A DNA stretch of 64,000 nucleotides from Bradyrhizobium icense (GCF_001693385.1 NZ_CP016428.1:4650001-4714000), one strand, 5' to 3'; positions 49,647-60,151 are shown, counted from the first letter of the stretch. Notes: generated from the sequence alone by a model not told the origin. Translations and numbers: made by a program.

Positions 49647-51422
49647 CTACCCCTTATCCGGCAGGTTGAGCCGGATGTGAAGCTCGCGGAGCTGCTTTGT
49701 GGTGACCTCCGATGGCGCGCCCATCAGGAGGTCCACGGCCTGCTGGTTCATCGGGAACAGCGAGATTTCCCGCAGATTCGTGGTGCCGCAGAGCAGCATC
49801 ACGATGCGGTCGACACCGGCCGCCATGCCGCCATGCGGCGGGGCCCCGTACTGGAATGCGCGATACATGCCGCCGAAGCGCTCGACGACGTCCTTCTCGC
49901 CATAGCCCGCGATCTCGAACGCCTTCACCATCGCTTCCGGCTTGTGGTTGCGGATGCCGCCGGACGCGATCTCGTAGCCGTTGCAGGTGATGTCGTACTG
50001 GAACGCCTTGATGGTCAGCGGGTCCTGCCCAAGAAGCGCATCGAGGCCGCCCTGCGGCATCGAGAACGGGTTGTGCGAGAAGTCGACCTTCTTGTCTTCC
50101 TCGTTGTACTCGTACATCGGGAAGTCGACGATCCAGGCGAGTTCGAACCGGTCCTTGTCGATCAGGTTCAGCTCCTCGGCCACCTTGGTGCGGGCGAGGC
50201 CTGAGAACTTCCAGAATTTTTCCGGATCGCCCGCGACGAAGAAGGCGGCATCGCCCTCCTTCATGCCGAGCTGGTTGCGGATCGCAGCCGTCCGCTCCGC
50301 ACCGATGTTGTTGGCGAGCGGGCCCGCGCCCTCGCCGCCCTCGCGCCACATGATGTAGCCGAGGCCGGGCTGGCCTTCGCCCTGCGCCCACGAGTTCATG
50401 CGGTCGCAGAACGCGCGTGAGCCTCCGCCCACGCCCGGGATCGCCCAGACCTGGTTCTTGGGGTCTTCCAGCATCCGCGCGAACACCTTGAAGCCGGAGC
50501 CGCGGAAGTGTTCGGAGACGTCCTGCATCACAATCGGGTTGCGCAGGTCCGGCTTGTCGGTGCCGTATTTGCGCAGGGCTTCCGCAAACGGAATACGCGG
50601 CCAGCCTTTGGTCACCGGTTTGCCCTTGGCAAACTCCTCGAACACGCCGGTGACAACTGGCTCCATCGCCGCGAACACGTCCTCCTGCGTGACGAAGCTC
50701 ATTTCGACATCGAGCTGATAAAACTCGCCCGGCAGGCGATCGGCGCGCGGATCCTCATCGCGGAAACACGGCGCGATCTGGAAGTAGCGGTCGAAGCCCG
50801 ACATCATCAGGAGCTGCTTGTATTGCTGCGGCGCCTGCGGCAGCGCGTAGAATTTTCCGGGATGAATCCGCGACGGCACCAGGAAGTCGCGCGCGCCTTC
50901 CGGCGAGGACGCCGTCAGGATCGGAGTCTGGAACTCGAAGAACCCCTGCTCCTTCATCCGCCGGCGCATGGAATCCACGATGGCGCCGCGGGTCATGATG
51001 TTCTGATGCAGCTTCTCGCGCCGGAGGTCGAGGAAGCGATACTTGAGCCTGATGTCTTCGGGGTATTCCTGCTCGCCGAACACGGGTAGCGGCAGCTCGC
51101 CGGCCGGGCCGAGCACCTCGATCTCGCTGACGTAAACCTCGACCTTGCCGGTCGGCAGTTCCGGGTTGTCGGTGCCTTCAGGGCGCCGTCGCACCTTGCC
51201 GTCGATCCGCACCACCCATTCCGACCGGAACTTTTCGACTTCCTTGAACGCCGGCGAGTCCGGGTCGGCCACGCATTGGGTGATGCCGTAATGGTCGCGC
51301 AGATCGATGAACAGCACGCCGCCATGGTCGCGGATACGGTGGCACCAGCCGGAAAGACGGGCAGTTTGCCCAATGTCGCCCTCGCGGAGCGCGCCGCATG
51401 TATGTGACCGGTAGCGATGCAT
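49647..51422 (-). CDS. aspS: aspartyl-tRNA synthetase
   Basis: The 591-residue class II synthetase has the bacterial layout. An anticodon-binding OB fold (about 1-110: [20 protein letters not shown]) precedes class II motif 1 ([20 protein letters not shown]), motif 2 ([20 protein letters not shown]) and motif 3 ([12 protein letters not shown]). The GAD insertion domain (about 290-420) marks a bacterial-type AspRS. As in most bacteria lacking AsnRS it may be non-discriminating and also charge tRNA-Asn; this cannot be decided here. I use the ATG at 51422 ([16 protein letters not shown]); the longer frame upstream is non-conserved. Confidence 0.97.
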   Translation of the reverse strand: MHRYRSHTCGALREGDIGQTARLSGWCHRIRDHGGVLFIDLRDHYGITQCVADPDSPAFKEVEKFRSEWVVRIDGKVRRRPEGTDNPELPTGKVEVYVSEIEVLGPAGELPLPVFGEQEYPEDIRLKYRFLDLRREKLHQNIMTRGAIVDSMRRRMKEQGFFEFQTPILTASSPEGARDFLVPSRIHPGKFYALPQAPQQYKQLLMMSGFDRYFQIAPCFRDEDPRADRLPGEFYQLDVEMSFVTQEDVFAAMEPVVTGVFEEFAKGKPVTKGWPRIPFAEALRKYGTDKPDLRNPIVMQDVSEHFRGSGFKVFARMLEDPKNQVWAIPGVGGGSRAFCDRMNSWAQGEGQPGLGYIMWREGGEGAGPLANNIGAERTAAIRNQLGMKEGDAAFFVAGDPEKFWKFSGLARTKVAEELNLIDKDRFELAWIVDFPMYEYNEEDKKVDFSHNPFSMPQGGLDALLGQDPLTIKAFQYDITCNGYEIASGGIRNHKPEAMVKAFEIAGYGEKDVVERFGGMYRAFQYGAPPHGGMAAGVDRIVMLLCGTTNLREISLFPMNQQAVDLLMGAPSEVTTKQLRELHIRLNLPDKG

Positions 51423-51614
51423 GGAAGTCCCAAAAAACAGATGTCGGAGGTTGAGAATCGGGGGCCAAAGCCGGCCCGAAGTTGCGGAGGGTTTACCCGA
51501 CGCAGCCGGGGGCGGCAACCAAGGGCGGGGCTGTTTTCGGCTCAAAAACGGCCATTTCGGCAGGCCACCGCCTGGAGCGTTTGCCTATTCCGGGGCCGCG
51601 CCTATCTTTAGGTC

Positions 51615-53087
51615 ATGACCATCCATTTCCCGTTCCAGAACACCTATTCGGCGCTGCCGGCGAATTTTTTCGCCCGCGTCGCCCCGACCCCGGTCGCCGC
51701 CCCACGGCTGATCAAGCTGAACCGGACGCTGGCCGTCCACCTCGGCCTCGATCCCGATGTCCTGGAGAGCCCTGAAGGGGCGGAAATTCTGGCCGGAAAG
51801 CGCCTGCCCGAGGGTGCCGAACCGATTGCGATGGCCTATGCCGGCCACCAGTTCGGCCAGTTCGTGCCCCAGCTCGGCGATGGCCGCGCCATCCTGCTCG
51901 GCGAGGTCATCGACAAGGACGGCGTCCGCCGCGACATCCAGCTCAAGGGCAGCGGGCCGACGCCATTCTCGCGCCGGGGCGACGGCCGCGCCGCGCTCGG
52001 GCCTGTACTGCGCGAATATATCGTCAGCGAGGCGATGTTTGCGCTGGGCATCCCTACCACCCGCTCGCTCGCCGCTGTCGTCACCGGCGAGAACGTGATG
52101 CGCGAGACCATGCTGCCTGGCGCGGTGCTAACCCGCGTGGCCGCCAGCCATGTCCGCGTCGGTACCTTCCAGTTCTTCGCCGCGCGCGGTGACACCGACG
52201 GCGTGCGCAAGCTCGCCGACCACGTCATTGCCAGGCACTATCCGGATGTGGCGAAGGCCGAACGCCCCTATCACGCGCTGCTCGAAGGCGTCGTCGCCCG
52301 CCAGGCCGATCTGGTCGCACGCTGGCTTCTGGTCGGCTTCATCCACGGCGTCATGAACACCGACAACACGTCGATATCAGGCGAGACGATCGACTACGGC
52401 CCATGCGCGTTCATGGACGACTACAATCCGGCGCAGGTGTTCTCGTCGATCGATGAGATGGGCCGCTACGCCTACGCCAATCAGCCGCGCATCGCGCTGT
52501 GGAATCTGACGAGGCTCGCCGAATGCCTGCTGCCACTGTTCTCCGACGAGCAGGACAAGGCGATCGAACAGGCCCAATTCATCCTCGGCGATTTCGCCGA
52601 CAAATTCACCGCCGCTTATCAGGCCGGACTGCGCAAAAAGATCGGCCTGTTCACCGAACGCGACGGCGACGAAGCGTTGATCCAGGACTTGCTCGACGCC
52701 ATGGCGAAGAACACGGCCGACTTCACCCTCACCTTCCGCCGATTGAGCGATGCTGCGGGCGATGGCGCCGAGCACGAGGTGCGCGATCAGTTCACCGACC
52801 CCACTGCCTTCGATGAATGGGCCGCGCGATGGCGCCAACGCCTCGCCGACGAACCGCAGTCGGCCGCCGAGCGCCAGGCCGCGATGCGCGCGGTGAACCC
52901 GGCCTTCATCCCGCGCAACCACCGCGTCGAAGCGGTGATCGCAGCCGCCGTGAACAACGACTACGCGCCATTCGAGGAATTGCTGACGGTGCTGTCGAAG
53001 CCATATGAGGATCAGTCGGAGTTCGCGGCTTACGCCGATCCGCCGCTGCCGGATCAGCGCGTGCTGCGGACGTTCTGCGGGACATGA
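51615..53087 (+). CDS. selO: SelO/YdiU family protein adenylyltransferase
   Basis: The 490-residue pseudokinase-fold protein carries the SelO signatures: [60 protein letters not shown], and [20 protein letters not shown] with the metal-binding Asn/Asp-Tyr-Gly. SelO transfers AMP to protein Ser/Thr/Tyr residues in response to redox stress. The C-terminal end (RVLRTFCGT) has an ordinary Cys where eukaryotic SelO has selenocysteine, as expected in bacteria. It is divergent from aspS (192 bases). Confidence 0.95.
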   Translation: MTIHFPFQNTYSALPANFFARVAPTPVAAPRLIKLNRTLAVHLGLDPDVLESPEGAEILAGKRLPEGAEPIAMAYAGHQFGQFVPQLGDGRAILLGEVIDKDGVRRDIQLKGSGPTPFSRRGDGRAALGPVLREYIVSEAMFALGIPTTRSLAAVVTGENVMRETMLPGAVLTRVAASHVRVGTFQFFAARGDTDGVRKLADHVIARHYPDVAKAERPYHALLEGVVARQADLVARWLLVGFIHGVMNTDNTSISGETIDYGPCAFMDDYNPAQVFSSIDEMGRYAYANQPRIALWNLTRLAECLLPLFSDEQDKAIEQAQFILGDFADKFTAAYQAGLRKKIGLFTERDGDEALIQDLLDAMAKNTADFTLTFRRLSDAAGDGAEHEVRDQFTDPTAFDEWAARWRQRLADEPQSAAERQAAMRAVNPAFIPRNHRVEAVIAAAVNNDYAPFEELLTVLSKPYEDQSEFAAYADPPLPDQRVLRTFCGT

Positions 53088-53103
53088 AATACTGTCTTTC
53101 CAC

Positions 53104-53185
53104 GTCATTGCGAGCGAAGCGAAGCAATCCATCCCGCTGCGGAAGAAAGAATGGATTGCTTCGTCGCTTCGCTTCTCGCAATGAC
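53104..53185. repeat. palindromic repeat (82 bp) of the GTCATTGCGAGCGAAGCGAAGC type
   Basis: GTCATTGCGAGCGAAGCGAA...CAATCCAT pairs over about 30 bases with ATGGATTGCTTCGTCGCTTCGCTTCTCGCAATGAC. This sequence family is, from memory, very widespread between genes of Bradyrhizobium and related genera. It lies 17 bases after the selO stop and could also help end its transcript. Confidence 0.85.
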
Positions 53186-53370
53186 TTATTGGAAATCTCG
53201 GCGCAGTGCTGATGGGCTACGTCGCTCTGCCCATCCTGCACGCTGCCGTTAACCCAACTCCTTAAGCAACCATCCACCATCCGACGACGCGCTTCCCTGC
53301 ACGGTTCCACAAATTAAGAAACGGTCAATGCGCTCCCTACAATTCTAACGCCTTACTGGGGAGAATTGCC

Positions 53371-53481
53371 GTGGACGCCTTTGCTTTCGAATTCTTGGGA
53401 TTGGCGATGATTGCGCTGTGCCTCGTCGTGCTCGCGATCCCGTCGGGCCGTCGGCGGTCGCGGCACGTGCGTTACGAGTGA
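53371..53481 (+). CDS. very small membrane protein (36 aa)
   Basis: A GTG preceded by GGGGAGAATTGCC opens a 36-codon frame ending at a TGA. The product is one hydrophobic helix (LGLAMIALCLVVLAIPS) with an acidic/aromatic front (MDAFAFEF) and a basic tail (GRRRSRHVRYE). That is the form of a single-pass small protein with its tail in the cytoplasm. It lies between two palindromic repeats. The support is the ribosome site and the clean helix; no homologue is known to me. Confidence 0.55.
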   Translation: MDAFAFEFLGLAMIALCLVVLAIPSGRRRSRHVRYE

Positions 53482-53501
53482 GAGATTTTCGAGCGAGCGC
53501 T

Positions 53502-53599
53502 GTCATACCCGCGAAGCGGATATCCAGTACGCGGCGGCCTCTCAATTAACCACCGGCGCCTCTGGAATACTGGGTGGCCCGATCAAGCCGGGCGACGAC
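53502..53599. repeat. palindromic intergenic repeat of the GTCATACCCGC type
   Basis: It contains the hairpins CCCGC-GAA-GCGG and GGCCCG-ATCAA-GCCGGGC, and ATCCAGTA with a facing TACTGGGT, so the ends pair. From memory this family of 'GTCATNCCCGC...CCGGGCGACGAC' repeats occurs widely in alphaproteobacteria. It lies upstream of rnd. Confidence 0.65.
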
Positions 53600-53742
53600 C
53601 ATCGGGTGCCGAGGCGTCCGGCCCCCAAGCCGACGCAAAAAAGCCGTGTTCAGGCTCAAATGCAGGGCTCAAATCCTCCGCGACACCCTTGACATATCAG
53701 CGTTTTCGGCAGAACGCCTGTCCGACGCGTCATGGATTGTTC

Positions 53743-54891
53743 ATGGATCTGATTACCACCACTTCCGACCTCGCCGCCGCCTGCTCCCGGCTCGCCCAGC
53801 ACAAGGTCATCACGGTCGATACCGAGTTCCTGCGGGAGACGACCTACTACCCCCTGCTCTGCGTCGTGCAGATGGCGAGCCCGGATGAAGCCGTCGTGAT
53901 CGACACGCTGGCGCCCGGCATCGACCTCAAGCCGTTCTTCGAGCTGATGGGAAACGAGGCGGTGCTGAAGGTGTTTCACGCTGCCCGCCAGGACATCGAA
54001 ATCGTCTGGCACCAGTCCGGCACCATTCCGCACCCGATCTTCGATACGCAAGTCGCGGCCATGGTGCTGGGTTATGGCGACAGCATCGCCTATGACCAGC
54101 TCGTCGAGCGCGTCACCGGCCACCGGCCGGACAAGACCCACCGCTTCACCGACTGGTCGCGCCGCCCGCTGACGCCGGAGCAGATGCATTACGCGATCTC
54201 TGACGTCACCCATTTGCGCGATGTCTTTGCCGCCCTCGATGCCGATTTGAAGAAGCGCGGCCGCAGCGACTGGGTCAGCGAGGAGATGGAAGTCCTGACC
54301 TCGCCGCGGACCTACGATTTCCACCCCGAGCGCGCCTGGGAACGGCTCAAGAGCCGGGTCCGCAAGCCGAAGGAGCTTGCCGTGCTGATGGAAGTCGCGG
54401 CCTGGCGCGAGCAGGAAGCGCAAAGCCGCGACGTGCCGCGCTCACGCGTGCTGAAGGACGATGCAGTCGGCGACATCGCCACCCACGCGCCGACCTCACT
54501 GGAGCGTCTCGCCAACCTGCGCTCGCTGCCGAAAGGCTTTGACCGCTCCAAATGGGGCACCGACATCATCGCCGCCGTGCAGCGCGGCCTCGCCCGCGAT
54601 CACGCTACGCTGCCGAAGATCGAAAAGCCGCGCGGCAATTCGAATGGCGCAGCGACCGTCGAACTGTTGAAAGTGCTGCTGCGGATGACGTCGGAACGCC
54701 ACGCCGTCGCCAGCAAGGTAATTGCGACCGTCGACGATCTCGACCAAATCGCCGCCGACGACCACGCCGACGTCGCCGCCCTGCACGGCTGGCGCCGCGA
54801 ATTATTCGGCGAAGCGGCGCTGGCGCTGAAGCACGGCAGGTTGGCGCTGGCGATCGAAAAAGGCAGGGTCGTCCGGGTCGACCGGGTTTAA
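53743..54891 (+). CDS. rnd: ribonuclease D
   Basis: The 382-residue protein begins with a DEDD exonuclease domain: [20 protein letters not shown] (Exo I, D and E), [13 protein letters not shown] (Exo II) and [19 protein letters not shown] (Exo III with Tyr). One HRDC domain follows (about 205-280, [20 protein letters not shown]) and a further helical C-terminal part. It trims tRNA 3' ends and other structured RNA. The ATG at 53743 is chosen since the frame upstream runs into the repeat. The length is normal. Confidence 0.95.
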   Translation: MDLITTTSDLAAACSRLAQHKVITVDTEFLRETTYYPLLCVVQMASPDEAVVIDTLAPGIDLKPFFELMGNEAVLKVFHAARQDIEIVWHQSGTIPHPIFDTQVAAMVLGYGDSIAYDQLVERVTGHRPDKTHRFTDWSRRPLTPEQMHYAISDVTHLRDVFAALDADLKKRGRSDWVSEEMEVLTSPRTYDFHPERAWERLKSRVRKPKELAVLMEVAAWREQEAQSRDVPRSRVLKDDAVGDIATHAPTSLERLANLRSLPKGFDRSKWGTDIIAAVQRGLARDHATLPKIEKPRGNSNGAATVELLKVLLRMTSERHAVASKVIATVDDLDQIAADDHADVAALHGWRRELFGEAALALKHGRLALAIEKGRVVRVDRV

Positions 54892-55077
54892 GGCCACAGC
54901 TTTCTGGCTGCGTTCCCTGGATGCTGCGCAACGCCATCAGCGCGTTCACGCGCGTCTTCGACGCGCTATGCTTGCGGCGTGGTGCGCTGCTGGTCCGAGG
55001 TCCACATACTGCGGCCGTGGGTCCCGGCTCTGCGGCGCATCACTGCGTGCTGCACCGCGTCCGGGACACGAATTCCG

Positions 55078-56217
55078 CTACCACTTCAATTCAATCCCCA
55101 CCGTGCCCTGATGCGACTGCATCGCGGCGCGGAGTTTGGCGTCGTAGTTGACGTAGAGCCGTGCGGTGTTGGTCAGGCTCAGCGAGGCCGAGGCGCCGGC
55201 ATCGGCGCCGTACCTGCTCTCGCCGATGCCCTGCAGCGTGAGACTTTGGGCACCGAGAGTGACGGTGATGTCGGAGAAATTCTGCACGACATTGTCGACG
55301 AACTTGCCGTAGCCCGACAGGTCAAGAATCTTGCCGTCGAATATCCAGTAGTGGCCGATCTCCGCACCGATCAAGAGCCGCGCGCGCTGCACGGTAGCGC
55401 CCGTCGCCGCCACGGGATCGAGACCGCCGATCTCCTGCAGCGATCCAGTTCGCGCGCGGACATATTCGAAAGCGGCTTTGGGCACGACACGGCCCTGGTC
55501 CTTGGACCAGTAATAGCTGATCTCGCTCAAGACGCCGTCGAGCCGGGCATTGTATCCGGCGGCCGCAATCCCGAGACCGGTGTCGCGGCGCGAGTTGATG
55601 TTGCCGAAACCGTGCACGACGGCGCTGGCCCAGGTCCACGGCCCGCTATCGACGGAGGCCGTGAAACCGAGCTGGGTCAGGTCGATGGTGGCCGATTGCA
55701 GCGCCAGCGGAATGTCGATTGCCGAGCGGCTCTGGTCGACCGAAAAGCCGATATTGATTCCCGGCGCCACCCGCGCACCGATCCCGGCCACACCGCCCCA
55801 GGTTTTTCTGCTGTCGCCGACGAAATCGCCGACCGCGCCGTTCTTGGTCCAGTTCCCGTAGCCTTCGAACCAGGTCCGATAGCGCGGCGCTTCCGTGCTC
55901 TCGGAGGCGCCGCCGCCCCCCGGATTGGTCCGCTGCAAGCGATTGAAGCCGTTGCTCGACTGGGTACCCAGCCGCTCCAGGAAATTGCTGCCGAGATTAG
56001 TCAGTGTCGCGCCCGATGAGACCGTCGAATTGATCACGGTCGGAGTCGGGCTAGGCGTCGGCGAAGGCGTGGGTGTCGGGGTGGGCGTGGGTGTTGGCGA
56101 TTGCGCGTGCGCGGCGGAGGTGACGGCGATGAGAACGAACGCAATCGCGGCCAGACGCGCAAACGCGCGCCCGGTTCCGATTTTCCATGCTCGCGAAGGC
56201 CGCCATGAGCCGCGCAT
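55078..56217 (-). CDS. autotransporter-type outer-membrane beta-barrel protein with Pro-Thr repeat
   Basis: The protein (about 379 residues) has a signal peptide (IAFVLIAVTSAAHAQ), a Pro-Thr/Ser repeat of about 20 residues (alternating PT and PS units), a short linker, and a C-terminal barrel from about residue 115. The barrel shows alternating strands such as TWFEGYGNWTKNGAVGDF, GWAxx-type repeats and a final strand ending in Trp (GTVGIELKW). This looks like the translocator unit of a type V autotransporter whose passenger is reduced to the short repeat region. The start is uncertain: ATG at 56217 or 56226, or TTG at 56262. The repeat could change in length by slippage. Confidence 0.78.
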   Translation of the reverse strand: MRGSWRPSRAWKIGTGRAFARLAAIAFVLIAVTSAAHAQSPTPTPTPTPTPSPTPSPTPTVINSTVSSGATLTNLGSNFLERLGTQSSNGFNRLQRTNPGGGGASESTEAPRYRTWFEGYGNWTKNGAVGDFVGDSRKTWGGVAGIGARVAPGINIGFSVDQSRSAIDIPLALQSATIDLTQLGFTASVDSGPWTWASAVVHGFGNINSRRDTGLGIAAAGYNARLDGVLSEISYYWSKDQGRVVPKAAFEYVRARTGSLQEIGGLDPVAATGATVQRARLLIGAEIGHYWIFDGKILDLSGYGKFVDNVVQNFSDITVTLGAQSLTLQGIGESRYGADAGASASLSLTNTARLYVNYDAKLRAAMQSHQGTVGIELKW

Positions 56218-56568
56218 GTAGTCCATTCCAGAGGGCGAAGCGCCAACCCGAAAAATGCGCAAATGCCGATAAACCGCAACGATTTGCCCCTAGTTCGCGC
56301 AAGGGGTCAATCGGCGCGCTGCCGAATACGCGCGATTGTGGTTCGGCTGCCACAGCCCACGACACCAGGACGATTTGCGGACGCCCGCCAGAACCTTGCG
56401 AACGTCCAAATTTCATGTTGCAATCCCAGCGCAATCGGATTCAGGCCGTTCGACTGTGCGTTTCGCGAGCAGGAAATCTAGCAGCTATCAGGAAGCCCGT
56501 TTGTGGCGTGGCACGTGGAAAACGTGGCCGCGTCTTTTTTGTATCTAGACCAAACTTGGAGACAGGCG
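56218..56568. other. divergent intergenic region upstream of cspA
   Basis: These 351 bases hold the starts of the autotransporter-like gene (minus) and the cold-shock gene (plus). I see no further gene, and nothing that matches a known riboswitch. The stretch just before cspA (CGTCTTTTTTGTATCTAGAC) is AT-rich for this genome and probably includes its promoter or leader. Confidence 0.5.
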
Positions 56569-56778
56569 ATGGCGATGCACAAGGGCAGCGTCAAGTGGTT
56601 CAACCCCACCAAGGGGTATGGGTTCATCAAGCCGGCGGTCGGCGAGAAGGACGTGTTCGTCCACATCTCGGCCGTCGAGCGTGCGGGGCTCACCACTCTC
56701 AACGAGAACCAGCACATCGAGTACGACCTTGTCGAAAACCGCGGCAAGACGTCCGCGGAAAACCTCAAGGTCACCTAG
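56569..56778 (+). CDS. cspA: cold-shock protein (CspA family)
   Basis: The 69-residue protein is a single cold-shock domain with RNP1 KGYGFIKP and RNP2 VFVHISAVE, preceded by GSVKWFNPTKG. It binds single-stranded RNA and DNA and acts as an RNA chaperone. The ATG has GGAG eight bases upstream, and a longer frame to 56503 lacks a ribosome site. A GC-rich hairpin with a T run follows 18 bases after the stop, so it is transcribed alone. Which of the several rhizobial Csp copies it is cannot be told. Confidence 0.97.
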   Translation: MAMHKGSVKWFNPTKGYGFIKPAVGEKDVFVHISAVERAGLTTLNENQHIEYDLVENRGKTSAENLKVT

Positions 56779-56796
56779 ACTCATCCACCCTAAATA

Positions 56797-56820
56797 CCCC
56801 CGGCCCCGCCGGGGGATTTT
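56797..56820 (+). terminator. Rho-independent terminator of cspA
   Basis: CCCCCGG and CCGGGGG pair around a CCCCG loop and are followed by ATTTTGTTT. It also lies between cspA and the convergent GST gene. Confidence 0.9.
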
Positions 56821-56839
56821 GTTTGCATCCTGCCCGAAT

Positions 56840-57571
56840 TCAGGCGGCTGCCTGGCAACCAGCGATCTCGCTGAGTTCCGGATAGAATCGCGCGGTCATC
56901 CGGCCGACATACCGCCGCAAGTTATCATGGCTTGCGGCCGCCCGCTGCAAATCCGACTCGAACAGCGGACAAATCGCGCTGACCGCGAAGGCAAACATCG
57001 TGGCGTCGATGCCGGCGGGCTCCCTGCCCATGAAGAATGTCTTGTCGCCGAGATAGGCCGCCATCGCATCGATCGAGCGGATTCCGATCGCGGTGATCTC
57101 GTCTTCGGAGTGACGGCCGATTCCCTGGCCGTTCAGCGTCTTGCGCAGGCGGCGGCGGATCATCGAGACGACGACCGGCCTGACCGGCGCCGGCACCCCC
57201 TTGAAGAAATTGACGGGCCCTTTGCGGAAATTGTCCTCGATCATCCAGCGGAAGTAGACGCTGGCCCAGTAGAGATTGTCCTCCGCCATCTTCTCGAAGG
57301 CCCAAGAGATGGCGAGCTGTTCGGCGCTGAGGCCCTGGTCGAAATCGATGCCGTATTTCTTTTCGAGATGCCAGCGGATCAACGTGGAATCGCCAAGCAA
57401 CTGGCCATCATCCTCAATGTAGGGAATCTTGCCCTTGGGCGCCTTCGAAAAGCTCATCAGCGCTTTTTTGAAAGGCAGTTTCGACATCCGCAGCAAGGTC
57501 TCGGCCTTGGTCACGAACGGGCTTGCGTCGGGAAGGCCGAAATTAGGCCCGGAGCCATAGAGCGTGATCAT
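56840..57571 (-). CDS. glutathione S-transferase family protein (metaxin-like)
   Basis: The 243-residue protein has a thioredoxin-like N-terminal domain (MITLYGSGPNFGLPDASPFV, KGKIPYIEDDGQLLGDSTLI, with the cis-Pro in KIPYI) and an all-helical C-terminal domain (AYLGDKTFFMGREPAGIDAT). This is the bacterial group related to metaxins/FAX proteins. Conjugating activity has rarely been shown for it, and no catalytic Ser/Tyr/Cys is clear in the first loop. GAGGG precedes the ATG at 57571. The gene lies downstream of purMN on the same strand, 65 bases from purN's stop. Confidence 0.88.
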   Translation of the reverse strand: MITLYGSGPNFGLPDASPFVTKAETLLRMSKLPFKKALMSFSKAPKGKIPYIEDDGQLLGDSTLIRWHLEKKYGIDFDQGLSAEQLAISWAFEKMAEDNLYWASVYFRWMIEDNFRKGPVNFFKGVPAPVRPVVVSMIRRRLRKTLNGQGIGRHSEDEITAIGIRSIDAMAAYLGDKTFFMGREPAGIDATMFAFAVSAICPLFESDLQRAAASHDNLRRYVGRMTARFYPELSEIAGCQAAA

Positions 57572-57636
57572 GGAACCCTCGATGGATTTTGCGGAGCGCA
57601 GTTGTCGCGCTCGTTCGCGCACCCCGGCAGATAATA

Positions 57637-58290
57637 TCAGATCGTCCGCGGCGAAATCAGGGTGCCATCGCGGTCGGCCCCGTCGGCAACCTTGCAGATG
57701 TCGCCTTCGAGGCGAAGCTTTCCGCTCGCAAGCAAGCGCAGCGCCTCGGGGTAGATGCGATGCTCGATGCCGAGAATACGCTGCGACAACGTCTCTGCCG
57801 TATCGTCGTCGGCCACCGTCACCGCGCCCTGCATCACGATCGGGCCGGCGTCGGTTTCGGGGATCACGAAATGCACGGTCGCGCCCGAGATCTTGACCCC
57901 GGCCTGCAACGCCTGCCCGTGCGGATCGAGACCCGGGAACGACGGCAGCAACGAGGGATGGATGTTGAGCATTTTTCCGTACCAGCGCTGCACGAACTCG
58001 GCGGTGAACAGCCGCATGAATCCGCCGAGGCAGATCAGTTCGACCTCCTTTTCATCCAGCGCCCGCTGCAGGACGGCCTCAAAGCCCGCGCGGTCCTTGC
58101 CGAACGGCTTGCTCTCGACGACCAGTGTCGGGATGCCGCTCGCGGCTGCCTTCTCCAGCCCAGGCGCATCGACACGGTTGGAAATGACGGCGACGATCTC
58201 GGCTGGAAAATCCACAGCCTTCGCCGCATCGATCAGCGCGGCCATGTTCGACCCGCGCCCCGAGATCAGGATGGCGACACGGCGCTTCAT
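57637..58290 (-). CDS. purN: phosphoribosylglycinamide formyltransferase
   Basis: The 217-residue protein has the PurN signatures: [19 protein letters not shown] (phosphate loop), [38 protein letters not shown] (catalytic Asn-His) and [18 protein letters not shown] (catalytic Asp). It transfers a formyl group from 10-formyl-THF to GAR, step 3 of purine synthesis. Its ATG overlaps the purM stop by four bases (ATGA), so the two are translated together. The long upstream frame is a shadow of purM. Confidence 0.97.
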   Translation of the reverse strand: MKRRVAILISGRGSNMAALIDAAKAVDFPAEIVAVISNRVDAPGLEKAAASGIPTLVVESKPFGKDRAGFEAVLQRALDEKEVELICLGGFMRLFTAEFVQRWYGKMLNIHPSLLPSFPGLDPHGQALQAGVKISGATVHFVIPETDAGPIVMQGAVTVADDDTAETLSQRILGIEHRIYPEALRLLASGKLRLEGDICKVADGADRDGTLISPRTI

Positions 58291-59360
58291 TGCGCGAGAT
58301 CGAGGTGACCGTTGTAGACCACGCGATGTTCGCCCGCAGCCGGGACCACTTCGCCGAGCAAGGCGACGGCCTCGCCGCTTTCGGTCAACACTGCCGTCAC
58401 TTGCTCGATCGCATCCGGTTTGACGATGGCGACCATGCCGATGCCGCAGTTGAAGGTGCGCAGCAATTCGAGTTCGGCGATGCCGCCCTGCTCCGCCAGC
58501 CACTTGAACACCGGGAGCACCGGCAGCCGCGCCAGATCGATACCGACGCCGAGGTGCTTCGGCAACACGCGTGGGATGTTGTCGGTGAAGCCGCCGCCGG
58601 TGATGTGGGCAAGTCCCTTGATCGCCCCGGTCTCGCGGATCGCGTGCAGGCAGGATTTCACATAGAGCCGCGTCGGCGTCAGCAGCGCGCCGCCCAACGT
58701 CATGACCGGCGAGAATGGCGCCGGCGCATCGAAAGCCACGCGGGATTGTGCGACGATCTTGCGGACCAGCGAAAAGCCGTTGGAATGAACGCCGGACGAA
58801 GCCAATCCGATCACGGCGTCACCGACGGCGATGTCCGCGGTCGGCAATAGCGTGCCGCGCTCGGCAGCTCCAACCGCAAAGCCCGCCAGGTCGTAGTCGC
58901 CGTCCTTGTAGAGCCCCGGCATCTCAGCGGTCTCGCCGCCGATCAGGGCGCAGCCGGACTCCCGGCAGCCCTCGGCGACACCGGCCACGATGGCTGCGGC
59001 GGCCTCGGGGTCGAGCTTGCCGCAGGCAAAATAGTCCAGGAAGAACAACGGTTCCGCGCCTTGGACGACCAAGTCGTTAACCGACATCGCCACCAGGTCG
59101 ATGCCGATGCCGCCATGCAGGCCGGTCTCGATCGCGATCTTGACCTTGGTGCCGACGCCGTCGGTCGCCGCCACCAGCACCGGGTCCTTGAAACCCGCCG
59201 CCTTGAGGTCGAACAGGCCGCCAAAACCGCCGATTTCGGCGTTGGCGCCGGCCCGGGCGGTGGCGCGCACCATCGGCTTGATGAGATCGACCAGGCGGTT
59301 GCCGGCATCGATATCGACGCCCGAATCCGCGTAAGTCAGCCCGTTTTTGCGGTCGTTCAT
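58287..59360 (-). CDS. purM: phosphoribosylformylglycinamidine cyclo-ligase
   Basis: The 357-residue protein has the AIRS family pattern: [79 protein letters not shown], and [20 protein letters not shown]. It closes the imidazole ring to form AIR using ATP (step 5 of purine synthesis). It is the first gene of the purMN operon, divergent from the CDP-alcohol transferase gene. I start at [14 protein letters not shown]; the frame before it is not conserved. Confidence 0.97.
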   Translation of the reverse strand: MNDRKNGLTYADSGVDIDAGNRLVDLIKPMVRATARAGANAEIGGFGGLFDLKAAGFKDPVLVAATDGVGTKVKIAIETGLHGGIGIDLVAMSVNDLVVQGAEPLFFLDYFACGKLDPEAAAAIVAGVAEGCRESGCALIGGETAEMPGLYKDGDYDLAGFAVGAAERGTLLPTADIAVGDAVIGLASSGVHSNGFSLVRKIVAQSRVAFDAPAPFSPVMTLGGALLTPTRLYVKSCLHAIRETGAIKGLAHITGGGFTDNIPRVLPKHLGVGIDLARLPVLPVFKWLAEQGGIAELELLRTFNCGIGMVAIVKPDAIEQVTAVLTESGEAVALLGEVVPAAGEHRVVYNGHLDLAQ

Positions 59361-59509
59361 GCCCGAATTCCAGTATGATGACGGCTGGTTACGAGGAATT
59401 CCGCGATCCTGCAATGGCTCGCAAGCGCTTGACGCATATACTATGTAGATAAGAGCCGGCTAAACCCGCCAGGGGCCGGATCTAGGCCGGGAGCCGGGAA
59501 GCGACCGAG

Positions 59510-60052
59510 TTGAGTATTCCGAACATCATCACACTGGGGCGCATCATCCTGGTGCCAGTCATCGTCTGGGCGATCGTCTCCAGCCAGATGGAGATCGCCT
59601 TCGCGATTTTCGTGATCGCAGGCGTCAGTGACGCTGTCGACGGCTTTCTCGCCAAGCGCTTCAACATGTCGAGTGAGCTCGGCGCCCTGCTCGACCCGCT
59701 TGCCGACAAGGCGCTCCTGGTTTCGATCTTCGTGGCGCTTGGTATCTGGGGCGCGGTGCCGCGCTGGCTCGTCATCCTCGTGGTGTCGCGTGACATCATG
59801 ATCGTCACGGCCGTGATCGTGTCATGGCTGTTCGGCAAGCCGATCCCGATGAAGCCCCTGATGGTGTCGAAGCTGAATACGGTGGCGCAGGTGGCGTTCG
59901 CGGCACTGGTGCTGGCGTCGCTCGGCTTCAACTTCAACCCGGCGCCCTATGATGTGATCCTGATGGGTTTCGTTACGGTCTTTACTTTGGTTTCCGTCTC
60001 GCTCTATCTCGTCGAGTGGGTGCGGCACATGAGCACGATCGACGCGCGCTAG
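59510..60052 (+). CDS. CDP-alcohol phosphatidyltransferase family protein
   Basis: The 180-residue membrane protein starts at a TTG. It carries the CDP-alcohol motif DAVDGFLAKRF...LGALLDPLADK; the usual DG-xx-AR is DG-FL-AK here, a conservative change. Four to five helices follow (ALLVSIFVALGIWGAVPRWL, VILVVSRDIMIVTAVIVSWL). It transfers a phosphatidyl group to an alcohol such as glycerol-3-phosphate; a PgsA or cardiolipin-synthase-like role is likely, but the substrate is not fixed by sequence. It is followed after 99 bases by the HdaA-type gene. Confidence 0.88.
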   Translation: MSIPNIITLGRIILVPVIVWAIVSSQMEIAFAIFVIAGVSDAVDGFLAKRFNMSSELGALLDPLADKALLVSIFVALGIWGAVPRWLVILVVSRDIMIVTAVIVSWLFGKPIPMKPLMVSKLNTVAQVAFAALVLASLGFNFNPAPYDVILMGFVTVFTLVSVSLYLVEWVRHMSTIDAR

Positions 60053-60151
60053 ATCGTGCTCTTAGTTTGATGCGCTTTTCTTCGCGCGAACCGGTGTTCA
60101 GTTCGCTTGAAAACGCTATGAAGGCCGCAGCATCCCGGTCTGGAGATTTGC

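Noticed and set aside
53411..53692. 93-codon open frame upstream of rnd
   Set aside because: It runs through a palindromic repeat, overlaps the better supported 36-codon gene and has no ribosome site.
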